A DNA stretch of 9,250 nt, taken from assembly GCA_003695835.1 (NCBI GenBank), contig RFHN01000224.1, positions 1 to 9,250 of the forward strand, read 5' to 3'. The position numbers were made by a program, and so were the translations under genes. The DNA comes from Armatimonadota bacterium. GTDB taxonomy: Bacteria; Armatimonadota; Fimbriimonadia; Fimbriimonadales; ATM1. Below, piece by piece: positions 1 through 6,133 of this stretch (position 1 is its first letter; the number at the start of each line of letters is the position of its first letter). A model generated the notes under the pieces. It ran no database searches and was not told the origin of the DNA. It worked only from the letters and a program-made list of their open reading frames with translations.

Positions 1-1
1 C

Positions 2-406
2 CTGAAAGGCTCCTTCCTGTTCCTGGCTGATCTGGTTCGCGAATTGCCGCCCACGTTCGAGGTGGACTTCCTCGCCGTGCGCAGTTATCAAGGGACTCAA
101 TCCTCCGGAGCAGTCGAGATCGTCCTGGACCTTGCGACCGACATCACGGGTCGAGACCTCGTCCTCGTCGAAGATATCGTAGACACTGGCCTGACGCTCG
201 ACTATCTCCATCGTCTGCTCTCGGCGCGCGGTCCGCGCTCTCTGCGGATCGCGTCTCTCTTCTTCAAGCCGAACGCTCATCGGGGCGAGGTCAAGCCTGA
301 CTGGGTTGGGTTTGAGATTCCGCCCAAGTTCGTCGTCGGATACGGCATGGACGTCAACGAGAGATATCGTGGCCTCCGCGACGTGGTGGAGTATCAGGAT
401 GAGTAA
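2..406 (+). CDS. hpt: Hypoxanthine phosphoribosyltransferase, 3' portion (5' end outside window)
   Basis: This enzyme transfers the phosphoribosyl group of PRPP to hypoxanthine or guanine, giving IMP or GMP in cytoplasmic purine salvage. The reading frame is open from the left edge, so the start lies upstream. The 134 visible residues begin LKGSFLFLADLVREL, the usual HPRT segment holding the cis-peptide loop (LKG). Next comes VDFLAVRSYQGTQSSG, the flexible-loop region. The PRPP-binding signature VLVEDIVDTGLTL follows at about bases 158-196. The C-terminal block WVGFEIPPKFVVGYGMDVNERYRGL is the conserved purine-recognition and lid segment. Family members are about 180 residues, so roughly 45 are missing. 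The last codons overlap the next gene by 8 bp, which suggests co-transcription. Identification is firm from motifs; preference for hypoxanthine over guanine is not visible. Confidence 0.95.
   Translation: MKGSFLFLADLVRELPPTFEVDFLAVRSYQGTQSSGAVEIVLDLATDITGRDLVLVEDIVDTGLTLDYLHRLLSARGPRSLRIASLFFKPNAHRGEVKPDWVGFEIPPKFVVGYGMDVNERYRGLRDVVEYQDE
385..391 (+). promoter_or_regulatory. Ribosome binding site of the glycosyltransferase gene
   Basis: GGTGGAG lies 7 bases before the ATG at 399, inside the end of hpt. It supports 399 as the start in preference to an in-frame ATG at 306, which would place about 30 unrelated residues before the GT2 domain and overlap hpt heavily. Confidence 0.6.
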
Positions 407-1322
407 GCCGCTCGTTAGTGTGCTGTTGACGAGCTACAATCATGAGCGGTGGCTCCGCGAGTGCGTCGAGAGCGCTCTCTCGCAGACGTACGAGCAGGTG
501 GAGATCATCGCCGTGGACGACGGCTCCACGGACGCCTCACGAGAGATCCTGCGGTCCTACGAACCCCAGATCAGGCTCTACGTCAACGAGCGAAACCTCG
601 GAACCTATGGCTCTCTCAACAAGGCGATGGAGATGGCGGAGGGCGAATACTGCGCCGTACTCAACAGCGACGACAAGTGGGCGCCGACGAAACTGGAGCG
701 TCAGCTCGACGAGATGCGCCTTCATCCGAACCACTCCTTTTGCCACACCTTCGGCGCTTTCATAGACGACGACGGCAATCGAATCAGCGGCGAGCCTATG
801 GGGTTTCCGTTTCCGCGGATGGAATCTGGGCAGCACCTTACGACGTTTATTGCGAACAACACCGCCATCGCCTCTTCGGTTCTGTTTCGACGGGACCTCG
901 CCCGAGATCTCGGCGGCTTCAACGAGAACCTGAAGATCCTTGGCGATTGGGACATGTGGTTGCGCCTCGCCGAAAAGGGCACGGTCGGTTTCGTGGACGA
1001 AGAGCTAACCTACTACCGAGTTCACGGCACGAACACGATCTATCAGCTGGAGCCGAAGTATCGCGAAGAGGTCTTCATTCGGGAGGCATGGACCTCCCGG
1101 GCGGAAGAGCTGATCGCACACGCGCCGGACCCGGCGGCGATGAAACGGGCGTTGGCTCACTCTTTCGCGTGCCTGGGGTCGCTGTACTCGATTCTCGGTG
1201 AGCCGGGGCGAGCCAGAAGGGCGTATCTTCGCTCTCTGCGGCTCAACCCCCTGCGTCTCAAGTCGCTCTTGCGGATTGGAGTGACCTGGTTACCTCTTTC
1301 GCTGAGGCGAAAACTGCTTTAG
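399..1322 (+). CDS. Family 2 (GT-A) glycosyltransferase with C-terminal TPR-like tail
   Basis: This is a predicted nucleotide-sugar-dependent glycosyltransferase of 307 residues. Residues 5-50 (VSVLLTSYNHERWLRECVES, then VDDGSTD) form the nucleotide-binding half of a GT-A fold. The DXD-type metal site is NSDD at residues 89-92. Residues 182-209 (GDWDMWLRLAEKG, then YYRVHGTN) match the acceptor-side ED/GDWD region of GT2 enzymes. There is no convincing membrane segment, so it is probably cytosolic or peripheral. Residues 255-285 (GSLYSILGEPGRARRAYLRSLRLNP) read as one TPR-like helical hairpin, followed by a basic, hydrophobic end. The ATG at 399 overlaps the hpt stop by 8 bp (ATGAGTAA) and has an upstream GGTGGAG. 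The stop shares bases with the oppositely oriented gene downstream. The sugar donor and acceptor cannot be read; glycolipid, polysaccharide or protein glycosylation are all possible. Confidence 0.88.
   Translation: MSKPLVSVLLTSYNHERWLRECVESALSQTYEQVEIIAVDDGSTDASREILRSYEPQIRLYVNERNLGTYGSLNKAMEMAEGEYCAVLNSDDKWAPTKLERQLDEMRLHPNHSFCHTFGAFIDDDGNRISGEPMGFPFPRMESGQHLTTFIANNTAIASSVLFRRDLARDLGGFNENLKILGDWDMWLRLAEKGTVGFVDEELTYYRVHGTNTIYQLEPKYREEVFIREAWTSRAEELIAHAPDPAAMKRALAHSFACLGSLYSILGEPGRARRAYLRSLRLNPLRLKSLLRIGVTWLPLSLRRKLL
1297..1312 (+). terminator. Short hairpin at the end of the glycosyltransferase gene, possible weak terminator
   Basis: TTTCGC and GCGAAA pair perfectly around a TGAG loop, 8 bases before the stop codon, with a short TTT run at 1318-1320. 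The stem has only 6 bp, lies inside the coding sequence and lacks a long T tract, so a terminator role is weakly supported. It is the only hairpin I noticed at this convergent junction. Confidence 0.25.
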
Positions 1323-2059
1323 CCACCGCCGATCCGGCCTGGGAGGTCTGCGGCTGGCTTGGCCCCGGGCGGCGGAGTGAACTGGATCGTGAACGAAAAG
1401 CCAGCGGGATAGCTGAACTGGCTATCGAAGTACGTATGCGAGAGGCCGTTCGGTGTGTCGCGCTTTGCCTCCAGCGTCAGCCGTTGCATCTTCCCGGCGG
1501 GATAGAAGTCGTCGAATCGGAACGTGTGCTTCTCGCCGCGCCAGTCAGCGCCGACGGCTTTGACGCGCTCTTTCAACACCTCGTTGATCGTAGCGGAAGA
1601 GGGCATGTAGTACACATCCGGCAGGATGAGCCAGTTGCTGGAACCGGCGAGGAGCCTGAGTAGGTGCTGATCCTCCTTGCGAGACCACGCCGCCATGACC
1701 TGGAACGTTTGCGACAGGGTTCCTGGCTGCTGCGAGAAAGAGTACTCGTTCCGGACGGCATCGTACCGCCAGACTTTGGATCCGTCCGCGACGACGCGCA
1801 GCAGAAGGGCGCCGTCCTTGTAGGCCTCCAGGTACACGCGGTTCGGCGACTCGATCCAGACGCGGGTCAAATGATCGGCCACGCGGTTGCCGCGAAGGTT
1901 CTCCCAGCCGACTTGCTCGATGAATACGTAGGGCTGCGCAAGGGTATTCCCAACTGCGGCGCCGATGACCTGATCCGGATCCACGACGGCTTGAGCCCAC
2001 GCGGCGGATACGCCGAAAAGGCTTGCAAGAACGACGACCCAACGATACGGAGTGCGCAC
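1319..2059 (-). CDS. Secreted LolA-like / outer-membrane lipoprotein-sorting-type protein
   Basis: This exported protein has 246 residues. Residues 1-24 form a signal peptide: MRTPYR, a hydrophobic WVVVLASLFGVSAA stretch, then an AWA-QA type cleavage site, with no lipobox cysteine. The mature part looks like a LolA-type half-barrel. It has SPNRVYLEAYKDGALLLRVVADGSKVWRYD (residues 71-100), the strand pattern and DG...W.Y turn of LolA-fold proteins, and it ends FTIQFTPPPGAKPAADLP, close to the PxGAK...DLP ending common in that group. LolA carries lipoproteins across the periplasm, but many relatives only share the fold and may bind other lipids, so the function is inferred. The start is a GTG only 3 bases downstream of an in-frame TGA, so no earlier start exists. 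No strong Shine-Dalgarno sequence is seen. The gene stands alone on its strand, with a 4-bp stop overlap with the glycosyltransferase. Confidence 0.7.
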   Translation of the reverse strand: MRTPYRWVVVLASLFGVSAAWAQAVVDPDQVIGAAVGNTLAQPYVFIEQVGWENLRGNRVADHLTRVWIESPNRVYLEAYKDGALLLRVVADGSKVWRYDAVRNEYSFSQQPGTLSQTFQVMAAWSRKEDQHLLRLLAGSSNWLILPDVYYMPSSATINEVLKERVKAVGADWRGEKHTFRFDDFYPAGKMQRLTLEAKRDTPNGLSHTYFDSQFSYPAGFSFTIQFTPPPGAKPAADLPGRIGGG

Positions 2060-2086
2060 GGTTCATTAGACGTCCGCCGCGCCGAT

Positions 2087-2104
2087 AATGTTCCTAAGAA
2101 CGTT
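2087..2104. repeat. Imperfect 18-bp inverted repeat, possible operator
   Basis: The core GTTC-CTAA-GAAC (2090-2101) extends outward to AATGTTC...GAACGTT with one mismatched pair. It lies just upstream of the -10-like element of the dehydrogenase operon, where a repressor or activator dimer could bind. It resembles the arms of LexA-type boxes but in the opposite arm order, so I do not assign a regulator. A chance palindrome is possible. Confidence 0.3.
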
Positions 2105-2129
2105 GCGTCGCTTGACTTGCGTAGAAGGG

Positions 2130-2135
2130 TATACT
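2130..2135 (+). promoter_or_regulatory. Candidate -10 element of the 2-oxoacid dehydrogenase operon
   Basis: TATACT matches the sigma-70 -10 consensus at five of six positions. It would start transcription near 2142, leaving a leader of about 40 bases before the probable TTG start at 2184. The -35 is unclear: TTGACT at 2112-2117 is a good match but only 12 bp away, and TTGCGT at 2103-2108 is 21 bp away. Confidence 0.35.
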
Positions 2136-2168
2136 TTGCCCACCAAGTCAGGCAGGCGTCAACTGGTC

Positions 2169-2173
2169 AGGAG
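2169..2173 (+). promoter_or_regulatory. Ribosome binding site that favours the TTG start of E1-alpha
   Basis: AGGAG lies 10 bases before the TTG at 2184. An in-frame ATG at 2088 lies upstream of the candidate promoter, has no Shine-Dalgarno sequence and would add arginine-rich residues unlike the family. An in-frame TTG at 2136 is also possible. Confidence 0.45.
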
Positions 2174-2183
2174 CCGTTCAGAT

Positions 2184-3303
2184 TTGAAAGCGAAGAGCAT
2201 TGTAACCTCGTCGGAGAGTTCGGAAGACAACCGAGAGCAAGGCACAGCCGGGCGGCCGAGAGATACCCTCACTCCGGCGGACCTGAAGGAGCTACTGCTT
2301 CAGCTGTACCTCGCCCGCTACTTTGACGTCCGGTTGATCAAGGAGAAGCGCCGGGGGCGTCTTCGCGGCACGCTTTATTCCTCTCACAATCAGGAGGCGA
2401 TCCTCGTCGGAACGCTCTTTGGGCTGAAATCGGACGACTGGATTAGCCCGATTCACCGCGACATGCCGGCCTTCTTCCTCAAAGACATTCGCGCGGGGAA
2501 TGTCGATCGAGGAGGTCTGCTCGCAGGTTTGGGGCAAGGCAACCTCTCCCGGCCGCGCTCGGGACAACTGGTCTCACATCGGCGACATCGAACGCGGAAT
2601 TATCCCGAGCACGAGCATGCTTGCGGGCACGATTCCCGTCGCCTGTGGCGTCGCCTACGATTTCAAGCTCCGCGGTTTGGACAATGTCGTCTTGACCTAC
2701 AACGGCGAAGGCTCGACCGCCCAGGGCGTGTTCCACGAGGCCGTGAACCTTGCAGCCGTGCACAAGCTCCCGGTCATCGTCGTCATCGAGAACAACCAAT
2801 GGGCCTACGGCACGCCTGTACACCTCGAGTGCCCCACCAAGGACGTGGCGGACCGCGCGAAGGGATACGGAATTCCCGGCCTCATCGCCGACGGCCAGGA
2901 CGTCCTCGATGTGTACGACAAGACGATGTGGGCGGTAGACCGGGCGCGTAAAGGGTTGGGACCGTCGCTGATCGAGTGCAAGACGTTCCGCGCCTACGGG
3001 CATGGCGACCACGATGACGACCGAGCCGCGCGCTATCGCCCATCTGACGAAGTCGAGAAGGGGCGCAGCAGAGACCCGATAGCCGTGTTCAAGCGGTACC
3101 TTGTGGAGCAAGGCGTTCTCTCGGAAGAGGAGGCGGCTCGCTACTCCCCGGAAGGGAAAGACGCGCCGAGCACCACCGACGAAGACTTCCCGCCCGAAGT
3201 GGTCGAGTACCTCAAGCAGGGCGTTGAGTTCGCAATCAAGGCTCCGTTGCCCGCCGCCGAGGAGGCGTTCCAGTGGGTCTTTGTGGAGGACAAGCAAGGA
3301 TGA
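2184..3303 (+). CDS. 2-oxoacid dehydrogenase E1 alpha subunit (branched-chain type), interrupted by an apparent one-base frameshift
   Basis: E1-alpha and E1-beta form the thiamine-diphosphate enzyme that decarboxylates a 2-oxoacid and passes the acyl group to the E2 lipoyl arm. The family match begins in one frame (2184 to about 2498, from TPADLKELLLQLYLARYFDVR to HRDMPAFFLKDIRAG). It continues one frame over from ATG 2500 (MSIEEVCSQVWGK, then HIGDIERGIIPSTSM). Removing one base at 2495-2500 gives one 372-residue protein of normal length. The ThDP/Mg motif is GEG at residues 174-176 with the distal ENN at 202-204. GEG rather than GDG also occurs in human BCKDHA, and GH....DD...YR..DEV (residues 272-289) matches the branched-chain loop. 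Both point to 2-oxoisovalerate dehydrogenase, though pyruvate or acetoin enzymes cannot be excluded. The start is probably TTG. The stop overlaps E1-beta by 4 bp. As printed, translation of either half alone would not give a working subunit. Confidence 0.85.
2495..2500 (+). other. Apparent frameshift site in E1-alpha (GGGG followed by AA)
   Basis: The bases are GGGGAA, directly before TG. With one G fewer, the codons read GCG GGA ATG TCG (A-G-M-S), which joins the two family-matching halves without a gap. With one A fewer they read GCG GGG ATG TCG, the same protein. There is no stop codon nearby in the upstream frame, which stays open to 2951, so reinitiation at ATG 2500 is unlikely. Confidence 0.85.
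3285..3290 (+). promoter_or_regulatory. Ribosome binding site of E1-beta
   Basis: GGAGGA lies 9 bases before the ATG at 3300, inside the end of E1-alpha. It supports the start that overlaps the E1-alpha stop as ATGA, in preference to an in-frame ATG at 3273. Confidence 0.65.
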
Positions 3304-4310
3304 GCCCAGAAATCGCTGCCCCTCCGATTGAAAAGAAGAACTACCTCACCGCGCTGAAGGACGCGATCCGCCTCGAGATGCAGCGGAACCCCGACATGAT
3401 CTGCATCGGCGAGGACATCGGCTTACTGGGCGGCGCCTTCGGCGTCACCGAGGGCCTCCAGGAGGAATTCGGCGCCGATCGAGTGATTGACGCGCCGATC
3501 AGTGAAGCCGCCATCGTCGGCTCTGCAATCGGAATGGCGCTCCGGGGGCGAACCGTCATGGTCGAGATGCAGTTCATTGACTTCATTTCGTGCGGTTTCG
3601 ACCAGATCGTCAACAACGCTGCCACGATGGCGTATCGAACCGCGGGGAAGGCGTCTGTCCCGATTGTCATCCGAGGCCCGAGCGGTGGGTACGGCGGCGG
3701 TGGGCCTTACCATAGCCAGCAGAACGAAGCCTGGTTCGCCCATTCGCCCGGCCTCAAGGTCGTCTGCCCAAGCACGCCCCGCGATGCCTACGGTCTCATG
3801 GTGGCGTCGCTCAGGGACCCGAACCCGGTGATCTTCTACGAGGTCAAGGACCTCTACCGCAAACGGGAGATCGAGGAGGAGATCCCGGAAGACACGTATG
3901 TGCCCCTCGGTTCTGCCAGCGTCGTGAGGGAGGGGTCGGACATCACGATCATCTCGTATGGCAACCCGATGCATATGTGCATAAAGGTGGCCGGAATGCT
4001 GGCCGATGACGGAGTCGAGGCGGAACTGATTGACCTGCGCACCCTCGTTCCGCTGGATGAGGAGACCATCTATCGGTCGGTCAAGAAGACCGGACGGGTG
4101 TTGGTCGTGAACGAGGCGAGCCGGACTTGTGGCTTCGCCGGCGAGGTCATCGCCCGGATCAACGAGAACTGCTTCGAGTACCTCGACGCGCCGCCGCTAC
4201 GCGTGACGCGGGCGGACACTCCAGTCCCGTGGGTGCAACCGCTGGAGCTGGCTGTCTTGCCGAGCGTCGAGCAGATCTATGAGACGGCGCTGCGCATTGC
4301 GAAATTCTAA
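3300..4310 (+). CDS. 2-oxoacid dehydrogenase E1 beta subunit
   Basis: This is the partner of E1-alpha in the ThDP-dependent decarboxylase; the active sites lie at the alpha-beta interface. The 336-residue length is typical. Residues 37-70 (GEDIGLLGGAFGVTEGLQ, then RVIDAPISEAAIVG) carry the pyrimidine-binding domain, with the conserved glutamate of APISE at residue 69. Residues 86-105 (VMVEMQFIDFISCGFDQIVN) and 129-140 (GGYGGGGPYHSQ, active-site histidine at 138) are also family signatures. PGLKVVCPSTPRDAYGL follows at 150-166. From about residue 205 a transketolase C-terminal domain begins, with LIDLRTLVPLDEETI at 243-257. The ATG overlaps the E1-alpha stop by 4 bp (ATGA), so the subunits are probably made by coupled translation. 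E2 follows after 6 bases. The gene is intact, which argues that the locus is still under selection despite the E1-alpha frameshift. The substrate class is inferred from E1-alpha. Confidence 0.95.
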   Translation: MSPEIAAPPIEKKNYLTALKDAIRLEMQRNPDMICIGEDIGLLGGAFGVTEGLQEEFGADRVIDAPISEAAIVGSAIGMALRGRTVMVEMQFIDFISCGFDQIVNNAATMAYRTAGKASVPIVIRGPSGGYGGGGPYHSQQNEAWFAHSPGLKVVCPSTPRDAYGLMVASLRDPNPVIFYEVKDLYRKREIEEEIPEDTYVPLGSASVVREGSDITIISYGNPMHMCIKVAGMLADDGVEAELIDLRTLVPLDEETIYRSVKKTGRVLVVNEASRTCGFAGEVIARINENCFEYLDAPPLRVTRADTPVPWVQPLELAVLPSVEQIYETALRIAKF

Positions 4311-4316
4311 AACACT

Positions 4317-5672
4317 ATGGCTGAACCAATCTTAATGCCCGAACTCGGCGAAAGCGTCCACGAAGGGACGGTGAGCCGGTGGCTCAAGAAGGAAGGCGAC
4401 CCCGTCAAGGAGGACGAGCCTGTCGTCGAAATCATGACCGACAAGGTGAACACGGAGCTTCAGGCGCCCGCATCCGGCGTGCTACTGAAGATTCTCGTTC
4501 CGGAGGGCGAAAACGTCGAAGTGTTCAAGCCCCTCGGCTACATCGGGCAGGAAGGCGAGGTCCTGGACGAGGGTGGCTCGCCAGCGCCGAAGCCCAGCGA
4601 GCCGTCGCAGGCGGAAGCGCCCGCCCAGGCAGCGGCGCAGGTGGAACCGGCCCCGGCGCCTGCCGCGGAGCATCAAGAGCGAAAATGGTTCTCACCGGTC
4701 GTCCGTGCGATGATGAAGGAGCACGGTTTGACCGAGGAAGAGGTGTCCCGAATTCCAGGGAGCGGAGAGGGAGGCAGGGTTACCAAGGCCGATCTCGAGG
4801 CCTATCTCGCAAGCAAGGGTGTGGCGCCGAAGCCGGCTGCACCGGCCGAGCAGCCAGCGGAAGCGCCGAAAGCGGAGCCGACGCCCCAGGTGGTCGTCAG
4901 CGAATCCCGGCCCGCGTCGCAGGCCCCGCCCGAGACACCGAGGGAGCAGCCCAAGCCGGAAGCCGTACCGGCTGGCGATACCGAAACGATTCGACTCACC
5001 GGCCTCCGGCGAGCCATCGCCGAGGCAATGAACCGGGCGAACTCCATCCCTTCGGTCACGACCGTTACGGAGGTCAACGTCTCCCGCTTGGTCGAGTTCC
5101 GGACGGCGAACAAAGAGTCGTTCCAAGAGATGTACGGCGTCCGGCTGACCTACACGCCGTTCTTCATCAAGGCGGCGACGGAAGCGCTGCTCAAGTACCC
5201 GATGTTGAACAGCGCCTTCCACGAAGACTACAGCATCACCGTCAATCGCAAGGTCAACATGGGTGTGGCCGTCGCTCTCGGAGATGGCAGCGAAGGCCTC
5301 GTCGTCCCAGTCATTCGCGACTGCCAGGACAAGACGTTGGTCGAGATCGCGAAGGACCTCGAAACGATCGCCAGCAAGGCTCGGTCCGGCTCTTTGGAGA
5401 TTTCGGACATGCAGGGAGCGACGTTCTCGCTAACCAACCCCGGTTCCTACGGGGCGCTCTTTGGGACGCCGATGATTCCGCCGGGGCAGGCCGGCATCCT
5501 CGGCACCTATGCCATCAAGCAGACGCCGGTGGCCGAGAACGGGATGATCGCCGTGCGGCCCATCATGTATCTCGTGCTGTCGTATGATCACCGCTTGGTG
5601 GATGGCGCCCTCGCAGGCATGTTCCTCAAGGATGTCCGCGAACGCCTCGAGCGATTCGACTTCTTCCGCTAA
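4317..5672 (+). CDS. Dihydrolipoyl acyltransferase (E2) of the 2-oxoacid dehydrogenase complex
   Basis: E2 forms the core of the complex and transfers the acyl group from its lipoyl arm to CoA. The 451 residues show the standard order. One lipoyl domain spans about residues 2-77, with the lipoylated lysine K43 in MTDKVNT. A first Ala/Pro/Glu linker covers about 83-120. The peripheral-subunit-binding domain lies at about 123-165 (WFSPVVRAMMKEHG, then RIPGSGEGGRVTKADL). A second Ala/Pro linker covers about 169-220. The catalytic domain runs from about 223 to the end, with NPGSYGALFGTPMIPPGQAG at 374-393 and the active-site motif DHRLVDG at 424-430 (H425, D429). The start is 6 bases after the E1-beta stop. 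I see no Shine-Dalgarno sequence, so translation is probably coupled. No E3 gene follows: the next gene is on the other strand. An acetyl, branched-chain acyl or succinyl role cannot be separated by motif alone. Confidence 0.95.
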   Translation: MAEPILMPELGESVHEGTVSRWLKKEGDPVKEDEPVVEIMTDKVNTELQAPASGVLLKILVPEGENVEVFKPLGYIGQEGEVLDEGGSPAPKPSEPSQAEAPAQAAAQVEPAPAPAAEHQERKWFSPVVRAMMKEHGLTEEEVSRIPGSGEGGRVTKADLEAYLASKGVAPKPAAPAEQPAEAPKAEPTPQVVVSESRPASQAPPETPREQPKPEAVPAGDTETIRLTGLRRAIAEAMNRANSIPSVTTVTEVNVSRLVEFRTANKESFQEMYGVRLTYTPFFIKAATEALLKYPMLNSAFHEDYSITVNRKVNMGVAVALGDGSEGLVVPVIRDCQDKTLVEIAKDLETIASKARSGSLEISDMQGATFSLTNPGSYGALFGTPMIPPGQAGILGTYAIKQTPVAENGMIAVRPIMYLVLSYDHRLVDGALAGMFLKDVRERLERFDFFR

Positions 5673-5687
5673 AGCCCGTTGAATCGC
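5651..5687. terminator. Inverted repeat spanning the E2/folB stop codons, candidate bidirectional terminator
   Basis: GCGATTCGAC (5651-5660) pairs with GTTGAATCGC (5678-5687) over 10 positions, one of them a G-T wobble, around a 17-base loop that holds both stop codons. The position between two convergent genes fits a terminator serving both strands. There is no T tract on either side, so it would not be a classical intrinsic terminator. Confidence 0.4.
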
Positions 5688-6055
5688 TTCTCGACCGTCA
5701 CTCCGGCCGACTCGATCGTGCCGGGCAGGGGCGGGTGGAGCTTCTCTACGGTAACCCGAATGCGCGTCGAAAGGGGCGAAACGTTGCGAATCTCCACCGC
5801 GATTCGTTCCGCAAGGGTCTCCAAGAGCTTGTGGCGCTCTCCCCCCGCGATCCGCATCACAGCGTCCGCGATCCGGCCGTAGTCCGCGGTCTGGGAGAGA
5901 TCGTCCTCCAGCCAGTTTCGATCGGCGGGAACGTCCACCTCGACATCCACTCGGAAACGACGTCCGAGCTGCTGCTCTTCGGATGTTACGCCGTGATACG
6001 CGTAAACCTCCAGGCCCTTGAGAAACACCGTCCGCACGACCGTTTGACCGTCCAC
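5669..6055 (-). CDS. folB: Dihydroneopterin aldolase
   Basis: FolB cleaves 7,8-dihydroneopterin to 6-hydroxymethyl-7,8-dihydropterin and glycolaldehyde in cytoplasmic folate synthesis. The 128-residue length fits the family. Compared with the known S. aureus enzyme, the key segments are present. FLKGLEVYAYHGVTSEEQQLG (residues 11-31) holds the glutamate E27. TADYGRI holds Y59. LLETLAERIA (77-86) holds the pterin-anchoring glutamate E79. VEKLHPPLPG (103-112) holds the catalytic lysine K105. The start is GTG at 6055, just after an in-frame TAG at 6065-6067. GTGs at codons 7 and 10 are alternatives, and none has a strong Shine-Dalgarno sequence. The gene is a lone leftward unit: its TAG shares bases with the E2 TAA, and its 5' end faces the NfeD-like gene across 78 bp. 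No other folate gene is in the window. Confidence 0.92.
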   Translation of the reverse strand: MDGQTVVRTVFLKGLEVYAYHGVTSEEQQLGRRFRVDVEVDVPADRNWLEDDLSQTADYGRIADAVMRIAGGERHKLLETLAERIAVEIRNVSPLSTRIRVTVEKLHPPLPGTIESAGVTVEKRFNGL

Positions 6056-6133
6056 GTCCGTAGTCTACACCGCAACCGTTGGCACAAATCCCAGGTACTC
6101 TTCTTTGGGAAACCCCAGTTTGGGGGCGCTGAC
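6056..6133. other. Divergent spacer between folB and the NfeD-like gene
   Basis: These 78 bp must hold the promoter of the NfeD-flotillin operon and that of folB. I see no -35/-10 pair with good spacing on either strand. CCCC-AGTTT-GGGG (6113-6125) can form a small GC-only hairpin just before the NfeD-like start, and its 3' arm continues into the G-rich run that would have to serve as ribosome binding site. Confidence 0.35.

Larger units (their letters stand above)
2060..2183. promoter_or_regulatory. Divergent intergenic control region
   Basis: This 124-bp spacer separates the LolA-like gene (leftward) from the 2-oxoacid dehydrogenase operon (rightward) and must hold promoters for both. It contains an imperfect inverted repeat (2087-2104), a -10-like TATACT (2130-2135) and an AGGAG (2169-2173), each listed separately. 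I saw no convincing promoter for the leftward gene. Confidence 0.55.

Noticed and set aside
449..1201. Plus-strand open frame of 250 codons inside the glycosyltransferase gene
   Set aside because: It is a low-complexity Arg-rich shadow of the GT2 frame with no family resemblance.
2112..2135. TTGACT and TATACT as a normal sigma-70 promoter
   Set aside because: The spacer is only 12 bp, too short for standard recognition, so only the -10 is listed.
2490..2510. Programmed +1 ribosomal frameshift in E1-alpha
   Set aside because: There is no stop or rare-codon pause at the slip point and no clear stimulatory element. E1-alpha is not a known frameshifting gene. I keep it only as the least likely explanation.
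4379..5587. Plus-strand open frame of 402 codons inside the E2 gene
   Set aside because: Its translation is rich in Arg and Gly with no domain, and the same DNA encodes a complete E2 in another frame.
5735..6133. Upstream extension of the NfeD-like frame
   Set aside because: The frame stays open but runs antisense to folB. The first membrane segment starts at the ATG at 6134.
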